The notes under the pieces: generated by a model
The model's input: the letters and a program-made list of their open reading frames with translations, nothing else
Database searches by the model: none
What the model was told of the DNA's origin: nothing
Source of the DNA: Parvularia atlantis
Lineage: Eukaryota > Opisthokonta > Rotosphaerida
NCBI GenBank assembly: GCA_943704415.1
Contig: CALSCO010001870.1
Span: forward strand, 1-22,966
DNA: 22,966 nt
Direction of reading: 5' to 3'
Made by a program: the position numbers and the translations under genes
Shown here: positions 9,513 to 17,782 of the stretch, piece by piece
Position numbering within the stretch: position 1 is the stretch's first letter
Layout: each line of letters opens with the position of its first letter

Positions 9513-11301
9513 CTACTGCAGGCGCATGTTCATCATCGCGTCGCTGAGCACGCGCGGGTCGTTGACGCCGCCGGGCGCTTGCGCCATGGCCTCGTACTGC
9601 ACAGTGGGCGAGTAGAGCAGGTAGTGCGGCGACGCAGCCGCGCCCGCGCCCGCGCCGTTGTAGGGCATCTGGCGCAGACCGTCAGCCGAGCGTCGGCCGT
9701 GCACCCCCCGGCACACGCACCATCATGTTGGCCGCGGGCATGGGCCACCCGTACGGGTTGCCAGCACCGCTGGCGCCGTTCATCATCGGGTTGCCCGGCT
9801 GCACCTGGATGTAATTGATCGGGCCCTGTGCTCCTTGCTGTGCACCCGCGGGACGCATCGGCTGTGCCCGCTGCACGTAGGGCTGCGGTGCGCCGGCGCC
9901 CATGGCTGCGTAGTCCTGCGGCGTCTGCGCGCACGCATCAGCACGCGCGCGCAGGCACTCACAGCCGCGCACCATCATGTAGTAATTGGGCAGCGCAATC
10001 ATCGGGATCGCGTCCGGGCGGGCGAGCATGGCCGAGTTCATCGGGTACATGGCCTGCATCGTGCGCCGGCGCTGTTTGACCTCAGGCGGCTCGCAAAACT
10101 GCACGCGGATGCGCTTGCCCAGCCACTCGGTCGAGTTCTGCCGTGCGTGCATCAGCCTGGCGCCGAGTGTACGCGCCACCGCACCGCACCTCCATCTCGA
10201 TCGCAAACGGCGACGAGTATGGCTCGGCGAAGCGCACGAACGCGAACGCGCTGCGGTTCTCTGCGTGCGCCGTGAGTCGCACCGCGCGCCACATCCGTCG
10301 CACGCACTCTCGTCGCCCTCGTTGAGGATCAGGTCGACGGCGACGATGTTGCCGTATGTCTTGAACCGGTCGCGCACGCTGCGATTGCCCGTGCCGCGTC
10401 AGCACGTGCGCACGTGGCGCCAGGCAACGCACAGGTCCTTCGAGACGCTCTTGCGGTTGAGGCCGCCCAGGAACAGCGTGTGCACGTCCGTGTTGGGCGT
10501 GGGCGTGTCGGTCAACGGCATCTCCCAGCCGACGAACCACTCCTTGAGCGCTGCCGTGAGTTGCTGCCGTGCGCGCGCACGCGTCCATCAGGCCAAAGGC
10601 GTCATGCCGTGCGTCGGTGCACGCACCTCAAACGCGCGGCGCGCCAGGTGCCGGTTCGCAAACGTCAGGAACGCCGCCGAGCGCGACTTGCGAGCAACCA
10701 TCGGCGGCGCCTCCTGCGGCTTGCACACGCACAGCGCGACAAACTGCTCGTACGGATGGAGCAGCTCACGCAGTTGCTGGGCCGGAGCGCAGCGCCATCA
10801 GCCGCTGTTTCCCGACCGCACGCGCGGCACACGCCCACCTCAGCAGTCAGCGGGCGGCCCGGGCGCGAGATGTACAGCGTGCAATTCTCGTGCACGCGCT
10901 CGACGCGCATGCGCACGCCCCCGAGCTCCTCGCCGTCGAGGTCCTCCATGGCCTTGACGGCGTCGTCGACCGCCTGATTGCGCTCCGGTCAGTCGTCCGC
11001 CGGCACACACGCGGGCACACGCACGTCCAGCTCGACGTAGGCGTACAGGCACGACATGCGGTCACGGCGCACGGTCACGACCGGCTCGATCGACGTGTAC
11101 TGCGCAAACATGTCCTTGAGGTGGCCATCGACCTGCTCTTCCGACAGGCCCGACGGCAGGCTGCGCAAACGCGCTCAGCCGCGACGCCAGCGCGGCGCCG
11201 GCACGGCAGCACGCACCTCGTGACGAAGAGCGTGCTCTCGGGCGAGGCAAAGACGGTCGCGGTCGACGTGCGCACGGCCGCGGCGCCGTTTTTGACCGCT
11301 G
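9513..11301 (-). CDS. Three-RRM RNA-binding protein (5' partial)
   Basis: Exons 11301-11217, 11160-11025, 10973-10839, 10776-10627, 10563-10433, 10378-10308, 10260-10190, 10137-9973, 9924-9721 and 9668-9513 give about 434 residues. RRM1 has RNP2 TLFVTSLP and RNP1 MSCLYAYVEL. RRM2 follows at once (TLYISRPGRPLTAEQLREL; RNP1-like RSAAFLTFAN). RRM3 has TLFLGGLNRKSVSKDL and NRSAFAFVRF and ends at GKRIRVQFCEPPEVKQRRR. The tail of about 150 residues is rich in Met, Pro, Gln, Ala and Gly with little charge, typical of low-complexity regions in RNP-granule proteins. The order resembles multi-RRM splicing or mRNA-binding proteins (TIA/Nam8-like), but I cannot assign an orthologue. An in-frame TAA precedes the first exon with no ATG in between, so the true start lies in an exon that is absent: the upstream sequence is a 16-G run (minus strand) and then another gene. 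Confidence 0.85.
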
Positions 11302-11315
11302 CTGAGGCGATTTAT

Positions 11316-11331
11316 CCCCCCCCCCCCCCCC
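11316..11331. repeat. Homopolymer of 16 C at a head-to-head gene junction
   Basis: Sixteen consecutive C separate the truncated RRM gene (left, minus) from the truncated carboxypeptidase-like gene (right, plus). Read on plus it would be the pyrimidine tract of an intron ending CAG at 11333-11335; read on minus it would be a poly-G intron segment ending CTCAG at 11306-11302. Both genes need a missing upstream exon across this point. Confidence 0.85.
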
Positions 11332-11335
11332 GCAG

Positions 11336-12180
11336 CTATGACAGCCTCAATTGGATGACGCAGTATGTGCCGCTGCGCACGCTGCGCACGCGACAGGCTC
11401 AGCGTGGCGCGGTGCGCGCAGGTACGGCGACCCGGGCTTCAAGTACCACGTTGCGGCGGCGCAGATGTGGGGCCTGATGACGCTGCGTCTGCTCGACGGT
11501 GCACGTGTCGAGCGATGCTCGGTCGGTCATTAACGCGCCGCGCTGTGCAGCCGAGGTCCTCCCGTTCGACTACGTCGAGACCACCGCCGCGCTCAAGTCG
11601 TACCTGGCGTCGGTCGAGGCGCTGTTGGAGGAGCAGGGCGGTGAGGGCCAGGTCGACATCGAGCTGATCGCGGAGGACATTGCGGCGTTTGAGACGGCGG
11701 CGGGCGCGGCCGCGCGCGAGGTGGAGCGCTGCTCGTTGGCGGGTGCGTGCTCGCAGGTGCGCCACAGGTCGACCTCGCGGGTGACTCGCGGTCGGCGTCT
11801 CACGGTGCGTGGGCGCAGGCCGACGTTGACCTCATCAATGAGGTGCTCTTCACGGCCGAGCGCAAGTTCCTCTCGGCCGCGGGTCTGCCGAAGGTGCGGT
11901 GCTGGCGCACCAGTGGGCCGTGTGGCGCTGGAACCGTGCTCGCGTGCAGCGCAAGTGGTTCAAGAACGTCATTTTCGCGCCGGGCCTGCGCACGGGCTAC
12001 GCCGCGTCGGTCTTCCCCGCGATGGTCGACGCGATCTACGACCGCGACTGGGCGGCGGCCGAGACGGCGGCCGAGATCGTGCGTGCCGGCCCTCTTGCCG
12101 ATCCGTGTGGCTGACGCGGCGCGCGGCAGATCGGCGACGCGATCCGCGAGGCGGCCGAGCACCTCCTGCGCCTCGCCTGA
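11336..12180 (+). CDS. Glutamate carboxypeptidase II / transferrin receptor-like, C-terminal part
   Basis: Exons 11336-11362, 11422-11498, 11551-11756, 11819-11893, 11950-12078 and 12130-12180 give about 187 residues ending at a TGA. The order YDSLNWMTQYGDPGFKYH, then AAAQMWGLMTLRLLD, then EVLPFDYVETTAALKSYL matches the end of the M28 peptidase domain and the start of the TfR-like dimerisation domain of GCPII (human VEKFYDPMFKYH...ANSIVLPF). Further on, NEVLFTAERKFLSAAGLP, then KNVIFAPGLRTGYAASVFPA and IREAAEHLL match human LERAFIDPLGLP, RHVIYAPSSHNKYAGESFP and AAAETLSEVA. The zinc-binding and protease-associated regions are not present: upstream lies a C run and then an unrelated gene on the other strand. 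The first exon opens with an acceptor, so this is a 3' fragment, caused either by an assembly join or by a real rearrangement. Intron 11363-11421 starts GTATGT rather than GTGCGY. Confidence 0.85.
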
Positions 12181-12292
12181 GTGGGGCTGTTCGTGTGGGG
12201 TTGCGAAGAGTTTGCCTGTCCCCATGAGGCGCGCGGCAGGTCGTTCGGCGACGCGATCCGCGAGGCGAGCACCTCGCGCACAAGCCTGAGAT
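12119..12292 (+). repeat. Diverged tandem copy of the last carboxypeptidase exon
   Basis: The last exon with its acceptor (12119-12180) recurs about 110 bp downstream at 12229-12292. The 22-nt string beginning CGGCGACGCG and ending CGAGGCG is identical, and flanking GCGCGCGGCAG and GAGCACCTC are also shared. The second copy has small insertions and deletions, lies after the stop codon, and still ends in GCCTGA. It fills most of the 138-bp gap before the subtilisin start at 12319. Confidence 0.75.
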
Positions 12293-12318
12293 TTTGCCGC
12301 GTCCTCGTGACCACTGCG

Positions 12319-14157
12319 ATGCGCCCCGTGATCGTCGCCGTCCTGCTCGCGGTCTGCGCCGCGTCGCTCGTCGCCGCGCGTACGTCGCACGCCACACACG
12401 ACGCACGCGCACCCACACCGCGCGCACAGGCGCGCCCGTGGTGCCGCGCGAGCCCCAGGGCAAGTACGTCGATGGCGAGTGGACGGTCCTGCTGCACCGC
12501 GGCGCGTCTGGTGCGTCCTCGTCGCCCCGCCGCCCCCTCGCCTCACGCGGCACGCGCGCCCAGTCGAGCGCGTCCAGGCCTGGGTGCACGAGCACCTCGA
12601 CGCCGACTGCGCCCTGTTCAAGTTTTACCGCATCGGCCGCACCTTCCGCGGCTTTGGCGGCCGCTTCTCGGACGCGTTCGTGGAGAAGCTGCGCGAGCTG
12701 CGCGAAGTCGAGCTGGTCGTGCCGGCGATGACGTTCGAGGTGCGCGCCGCCGAGGCCGGCCGCACCGCCTCCCTCACGCGCCCGCGACTGCAGCTGCTGC
12801 AGTCGCCGCAGGTCAGCCCGACCTGGGGCCTCGACCGCGTCGACCAGCCGCGCCTGCCGCTGGACAAGCTGTACTACTACGGCGAGAAGGCCGGCGAGGG
12901 TGCGCCGCCGCTCGCGCCCGGCCGGCCTGACGCGGCGGCGTGGCGCAGGCGTGAACGTGTACATCATCGACACGGGCATCCGCATGACCCACGAGGAGTT
13001 TGAGCGCCGCGCCGTGTGGGGCGTGCGTGGCCCGCGGGCTCGCCCGGCGTGCGCGAGGACGTGACACGCGCGCAGGTCACGACCGTCGATGACTCGGAGG
13101 ACACGGACCTGAACGGCCACGGCACGCATGTGTACGTGCTGCGTTTCACCTCCCGCTGCAGCCAACGCCGACACGCACGCGCGTCGCAGCGCGGGCACGA
13201 TCGCCGGCAAGACCTACGGCATCGCCAAGAAGGCCACGCCCGTCGCCGTCAAGGTGTTCAAGGACCGCGGCGTGACGACGATCTTCCCGATCATCGATGA
13301 TAAGCCGCACCCGCTCGTGCGGCTGCGACGCGCGAACGGCTGACACGCCCGTCCGCCCTCGCGCTGCACGCATCGAGTGGGTCGCCACCGCGCACGCCAA
13401 CAGCACCACGGGCAAGTCGGTCGTCAACATGTCGCTGGGCTCGCCCATCCGTAACCCGTTCATCGACCGCGCGGTCGAGGCGCTGCTCGAGGTCGGCGTG
13501 CACGTCGTCGTGGCCGCGGGCAACTCGGACAAGGACGCGTGCCGCGCTAGCCCGTCCAACATCCCCGGCTGCGTCACCATCGGCGCGTCGGGTGCGCCGT
13601 GCCGCCCGGTCGGCGTGCCGCTGCCGCTCACCCGTCCGCGCAGACATCAACGACGCCCGCGCGACCTTCTCCAACTACGGCTCGTGCGTGGACCTGTTTG
13701 CGCCGTGCGTGACGTCTCCTTGTGCGCGCGCGCGCGCTCGCTGCGGCTCAACGCGGGTGGTGCTCCAGCGGCGTCAACATTACCAGCTCGTGGTGGGAGA
13801 GCGACACGGCGACGGTGACCATTTCGGGCACGTCGATGGCCTCGCCGCACGCGGCGGGCGTTGCCGCGCTGCTGCTGGCCGAGCGCGGTGTGTGTGCTGG
13901 CGTCGGCGCAACGCGCCCTGAGACGCGACGCAGACTACACTGTGCCGGAGCTGCACGCCGAGATGCAGCGCATCGCGACCAAGGACGTGCTGACGGGCCT
14001 TGACGCGGTGCGGGTGCTCTGGCGCGCGTTCAACGGCGATGCTGACGGTGCGCGCGTGTGCGTACGTGCGCAGGAGTCGCCGAACCTGCTGCTGTTCAAC
14101 GCGGCCGGCCGCGGCCGCTCGCTGCACCAGCCGCACGCGCGCCGCGTGCACCTCTGA
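12319..14157 (+). CDS. Secreted subtilisin-like serine protease (S8, proteinase K type)
   Basis: Exons 12319-12379, 12430-12510, 12564-12899, 12949-13022, 13076-13131, 13190-13299, 13370-13591, 13644-13704, 13769-13887, 13934-14007 and 14074-14157 give 425 residues. Residues 1-20 (MRPVIVAVLLAVCAASLVAA) are a signal peptide. An I9 inhibitory propeptide follows (about 30-125: DGEWTVLLHRGAS to VEKLRELREVELVVPAMTF). The catalytic triad is intact: Asp167 in VYIIDTG, His199 in LNGHGTHVAGT, Ser356 in ISGTSMASPHAAGVAALL; the oxyanion Asn is about 291 in VVVAAGNSD. It should be an active endopeptidase processed in the secretory route or vacuole. The only intron that does not fit GT-AG is 13300-13369: with ATAAGC...CTGCAC the protein reads FPIIDGIEWVA, which is the S8 consensus. 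It ends shortly after the catalytic domain with an Arg/His-rich tail. Confidence 0.93.
13300..13369 (+). other. Apparent AT-AC intron in the subtilisin gene
   Basis: The 70-nt intron starts ATAAGC, has CTGAC at 13339-13343 and ends GCTGCAC. Removing it joins codons to give IIDGIEWVA, as in other S8 proteases. The only GT-AG alternative (GTGCGG at 13317 to GAG at 13377) gives IIDDKPHPLWVA and needs a GAG acceptor. The donor resembles the ATAAG type known for major-spliceosome AT-AC introns rather than U12-type ATATCC. Confidence 0.6.
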
Positions 14158-14311
14158 GGTGTTCTCTTCCCTCCCGCTCCTCCCCACGCTCGTGCAGTCT
14201 GTCTGTGCTGGTCCCAAGTGCACACACACAAAAAACACAGTCGCCGCGACACGCAGAAGGGCTCACACAAAAAATGGACACGCCGACCGCCCAGGCACCG
14301 CGCGCGCGCTT
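14158..14311. other. convergent 3' region subtilisin / NBR1-like gene
   Basis: This 154-bp spacer lies between two stop codons. It contains A-rich patches around 14221-14238 (ACACACACAAAAAACACAG) and 14262-14275 that may serve as 3'-end signals for the plus-strand gene. No open frame of interest is seen. Confidence 0.4.
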
Positions 14312-16556
14312 TCAGCGGCGCTTGTGCCAGTTGAGGTCGTTCTGCTCGGCGAGCGCGTCAATCGTCGCGCCAATGTTGCCGCTGTGCTGGCGCAGCAGCT
14401 GCAAGTTCTGCTGGCGGTTGCAGAAGCCCATCCCCATCAGCTGGTGCAGCTGCTCCTGGAAGCCGTCGTCCTCTTGCACGGAGACGTAGGACCACTCGTG
14501 GCCCGCAGACTGCTCGGCGGGCATCGGGGATGCGCTGGGCGACGCTGCGGCGGGCGATGCTGCGGCGGGCGATGCTGTGGCGGGCGTTGGCTCGGGAGCG
14601 GGCACCGGCTCGGGAGCGGGAGCGGCGGCAGGCGAGATCTCAACCTCAGGCACGGCGGCCTCCGCCTTGGCCTCAGGCACGGCGGCCTCTGCCTTGACCT
14701 CAGGCACGGCGGCCTCTGCCTTGACCTCAGGCACCACCTTAGCAGTGGCCTCCACCGGCTGGCAAACGACGACAATGATCTCGGCCCAGAAGATGACAAG
14801 CTCGGTGCCGGTGTGCGGCAGAAGCTTCCACTTCCTGCAGCGCGACGACACGTCAGGACAGCCCCCCCCCCCCCCCCCCCGAGCGCGGTCAGCGCAGCGC
14901 AACGCACGAGATGTAGCGGCCCGGCTGGCTCGGCGCAACCATCTCGACGCTGATGTGCGCGATGGCGCCGGGCGCGACGCGCTCGCTCAAGGACACGACG
15001 CTGACTCGCGTAAGCTCGTCCGCCCGCAGGCGGACCGCGCGCATGCCCGGCGGCCACGGCAGCGTGCCCGTGTTGCGCACGGCCCAAGTCTTGACGAAGC
15101 GCGCGCCCGGCGCAAAGACGGTCTTGTCCGGCACGGTGATGTCGCCCACGAACGCCGCCTCGATCTTGGCGGGCGGGGCGGGCACGAACGCGGGCGCGGT
15201 GGGCACGGCGGGCTTCTTGGCAGGGCCCTGCTGCCGCGGCATGTCGTGCAGCGGCGGCCTGGATGAGATCCAGGGTTCGGTCGGCCCGACGAGCACAGGG
15301 CGGCGGATCTTGACAAAGATGTGCGTGGGGTCGTGCACCGCGAGCGAATCGCTCTCAACCAGGCGCTGTTCGCAGGCCTCGCACAGGTCAAAGTCGACGC
15401 AGTGGCCGCACTTGTACCGCACGCCGACGATGTCGCACCGGCACACGTCGCACACCACGCCCACGTGCACCGGGCGCTCGAGCGGGGCGGTCGCGGCCGC
15501 GGCGGCCGGGCGGGGCGGCAGCGGCTTGTTGGTGCCGTCGCCGGCGCTCGCGGGCATCTGCGCCAGGACAGCGCTGACCATGCTGGCGATGCTGTTGACT
15601 TGGCGCTCGACACGCGCCATCGCGCCCTCGCCGCCGTGGTGCCGCGGCGCCGCACTGCCGGCCTGGCATGCCTGTGCGTGCGCCTGGAGCACCTCGGGCG
15701 TGTGGAAGTGGCGCGCGACGTGGTGCGGCCGGTCGAGCTTGTGGCACGCGGCGCCGAAGCGGCACGGCATGCGCGGGTCCACCACGGACGACAGGCGGGG
15801 CGCTGCGGGCAGGCGAGCGGCTCAGCACCAGCCGCGAGAGGGAATATTTGCGCGCGCACACGCACCCGGCGGCGCAGCCGACACGGGCTCGGGGCGCGCC
15901 TTGTTGCTGCTCTCGCGCGGCGGGTGGAAGAAGACGGCCGCGTGCTGGAAGTCGTCGCGGCAGGGGCACGCCGTGCCGAGGCTGCACGGCATGCGCGAGT
16001 CGACCACGTTGCCTGGCGCGGCCGCGCGTCAGGTTTGCGCGACGCACGGGCGAGCAAACGCACTCAGCAGCAGTGACGTGGCGCACTCGTCGTACGTCGG
16101 CAGCGGCGAGACGGGCGCCGGCTTGGCCTCGCTGTCGGCCGCGGCGTCGGGCGGCACGCTCACGGCCTCGCACGCGGCCGGCGTGGTTGACGGCTGCTCG
16201 GGCGCAGGCTCGGGGTGCGGCTCCGTGACATGCGCGACGACGCGCGCGACCTTGCCCGCGGCGGCCGCGGCGTCGAGCGCGCGCGCCACGTCGCCGTCGC
16301 TCGTCAGCAGCGCACCGGCCTCGTCCGTGAGCGCGAGCTGCGCGGCCGGCACGCCAAACACAGCGGCGACCTGGCAAGCGAGGCGCGCGGTGACGCAAGC
16401 AGTTGGCATCGACTCCACCGCACAGCGAGCAGCCGCGCCGCACACACGCACCTTGTCGGCCAGCGCGGCGAGTGGCGGCGGCGGCGCGCCCTCGACGCGG
16501 GCCAGGCGCGTGTCGCCGTCGAGCGTGGCCTTGACGCGGGAGAACACCGACGACAT
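14312..16556 (-). CDS. nbr1: NBR1-type selective autophagy receptor with tandem PBZ-like zinc fingers
   Basis: Exons 16556-16452, 16370-16064, 16012-15866, 15802-14908 and 14834-14312 total 1977 nt, giving 658 residues. Domains in order: PB1 (about 3-95; VKATLDGDTRLARVEG, LTDEAGALLTSDGDVARAL), used by NBR1/p62 for oligomerisation; two fingers, C147-x5-C153-x7-H161-x5-H167 and C200-x5-C206-x7-H214-x5-H220, each preceded by VVD-x-RMPC; a ZZ zinc finger (about 299-347; CDVCRCDIVGVRYKCGHCVD); the NBR1/FW domain (about 365-485; FVKTWAVRNTGTLPWPPG, PGRYIS); a Pro/Ala/Glu repeat linker; a likely LIR, EWSYV at 598-602 followed by acidic residues; and a C-terminal UBA (about 610-650; MGMGF). PB1-ZZ-FW-LIR-UBA is the classic cargo-to-Atg8 bridge of selective autophagy. 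The two extra fingers fit the PBZ consensus R-x-x-C-x-F-G-x-x-C, with Leu in place of Phe in the first. Whether they bind poly-ADP-ribose is inference. Confidence 0.9.
14537..14590 (-). repeat. 15-nt tandem repeat coding SPAAA
   Basis: A 15-nt unit (GGGCGATGCTGCGGC on plus) is repeated about three times in the NBR1-like coding region. It codes repeated Ser-Pro-Ala-Ala-Ala in the linker between the FW domain and the LIR. Confidence 0.6.
14644..14733 (-). repeat. 27-nt tandem repeat coding AEAAVPEVK
   Basis: Three near-identical 27-nt copies (14644-14670, 14671-14697, 14698-14724) and a 9-nt start of a fourth code the unit KAEAAVPEV in the linker of the NBR1-like receptor. The copies differ by only a few bases, which indicates recent expansion, and the number probably varies between strains. 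Confidence 0.85.
14862..14880. repeat. Poly-C run of 19 inside an NBR1 intron
   Basis: This homopolymer lies inside intron 14907-14835 of the NBR1-like gene (poly-G in the transcript), upstream of the CTGAC branch-like motif. The protein continues correctly across it (PGRYIS then KWKLLP), so here the run does not break the gene. Confidence 0.9.
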
Positions 16557-16663
16557 GACTTGAATAGTGCCACGTCACACTGATCACCAACTGGGCGTGT
16601 ATGCACAGCGATCGCGCACGCACACACACACACACGGACAGGCGAGGCGCGCGGCCCCGCCGG
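16557..16663. promoter_or_regulatory. Spacer upstream of the NBR1-like gene, with (CA)n
   Basis: These 107 bp separate the PDZ-gene stop from the NBR1-like start, both on minus. They include a (CA) microsatellite at about 16619-16635 and an AT-richer patch near 16560-16600 next to the start codon. The NBR1 promoter must lie here, perhaps reaching into the PDZ gene. Confidence 0.4.
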
Positions 16664-17277
16664 CTACGCCATGAACTGCTGCGCGTGCTCGAGCGCCCGC
16701 CGCGCGCTGCTCTGAGACAGCTCGGTCACGAGGCTGCGCACGGTCAGCGTGTCCAGGCCGTCGTCCTTGAGCGCCTGCACCATCTTGTCGCTCGTCCAGT
16801 GCGACACGTCCTTGCCGTTGACGCACACGATCAGGTCGCCTGCGCACCGCGCGCCTCAGCCGTCCGTCCCTGCGCACGATGCGCGCACGCACCGGCCTTG
16901 AGGCCGAGGCTGCGCGCGTACGAGCGCTCGTCGACCTGCCGCGCGCGCTCCACGGGTCAGCGCTGCGCCACGGCGCGCGCGCCCGCGCCGAGCCGATGCA
17001 CACGACCCGCACCCGGTCGACCAGGTACCCGTCGCCGGCCGTGCTTCTGTAGATGAACTGCGCGGGCGGGCGTCAGCCGCCGCGCCGTGCTCCAGCGCAC
17101 GCACCGCACCATGCCGAAGCCCTGCGGCGGCCGGAACACGCCCAGTGTGACCTCGTCCTGGAACAGGCGCGGCTGCGGCTGCGCGCCGTTGGCGCCATGG
17201 CCGCCGGGGCCGCTCGCGCCGCCGGCCGCTGCTGCTCCCGGGCCGATGGGCGTGGTCGGTGATGTCGGCGTGCTCAT
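16664..17277 (-). CDS. Small single-PDZ-domain protein
   Basis: Exons 17277-17110, 17057-17013, 16935-16893 and 16839-16664 sum to 432 nt, giving 143 residues. After a Pro/Gly/Ala-rich N-terminus of about 35 residues comes one PDZ domain. EVTLGVFRPPQGFGMFIYRS holds the carboxylate-binding loop (GFGM, like GLGF). The domain continues with GYLVDRVDERSYARSLGLKAG, DLIVCVNGKDVSHW, and SDKMVQALKDDGLDTLTVRSL. The last 20 residues (TELSQSSARRALEHAQQFMA) form a predicted helix. It should bind C-terminal peptides as a scaffold or adaptor; the partner is unknown. There is no signal peptide or membrane segment. The start is the first ATG upstream in frame, 505 bp from the divergent GEF gene. Confidence 0.82.
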
Positions 17278-17782
17278 CGCGGGCGGGCGAGGCGCGGGGC
17301 GGGACTGCGTGTGCGAGGCAATTCAGCACGCTGTTTGTCGTCGCCGGCGCGTGCGCGGGACCGTCGAACGCGCTAGAAGGAGAAAATGGGCCCGATCCAG
17401 CAACCGCGCAGCCAATCAGACGCTAGCTTCGTCTCAGGCCACATCCCATGCGCCCATCATGAGCCGGCACCACGCATCGGCCCTTCAGACGACGTGCCAC
17501 GGCCTGCCCTGCCCCGCTGCACCGTCCGTCGTCCGCCAGCGAGCACACCGGCCGAGTCGGACCACTCGCGACCGCTCATTGGTCGGCGAGAGCGTGCGAA
17601 CACTCCGCGTTGTCATGTTTGTGTGTCGCCGCGTTGGCCGCGCGCTACGCCTCGTCTCGTCTCTCTCGTGCGCACACAGCCTGTCGCCGTGTGCGCATGC
17701 TCTGCCCCCGCTGACACGCTGGGCACCTCACCCGCGCCGTGCGTGCAAAACGCGCAGGTGAAACGCGCCGTTTGCGCCGCCG
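17278..17782. promoter_or_regulatory. 505-bp divergent intergenic region with CCAAT boxes
   Basis: This is the longest non-coding stretch of the window, between the PDZ start (minus) and the GEF start (plus). A CCAAT box lies at 17412-17416 (GCCAATCAGA) and an inverted one at 17578-17582 (CATTGGTCGG), both sitting in the flanks expected for NF-Y sites. A long open frame from 17386 has no recognisable domain and is probably chance. A 5'-UTR intron near 17670-17760 is possible but not supported by a clear donor. Confidence 0.5.

Noticed and set aside
11269-11335. A plus-strand intron GTGCGC...CCCCGCAG reaching back into the RRM gene, which would give the carboxypeptidase gene an upstream exon
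   Set aside because: None of the three frames upstream resembles the GCPII sequence that should precede YDSLNW, and the strand there clearly codes RRM1 on minus.
11743-11756. A 14-nt intron (GTGCGTGCTCGCAG) in the carboxypeptidase-like gene
   Set aside because: Too short to splice; donor 11757 with acceptor 11818 keeps frame and has a normal length.
13317-13377. GT-AG intron GTGCGG to GAG in the subtilisin gene
   Set aside because: It is in phase and has a good donor and branch, but it yields IIDDKPHPLWVA, losing the conserved II-x-GIEW motif, and needs a GAG acceptor. Kept only as the alternative to the AT-AC model.
16601-16640. (CA)n run as a possible CRISPR or satellite array
   Set aside because: A simple dinucleotide microsatellite with no spacers; the window is eukaryotic.
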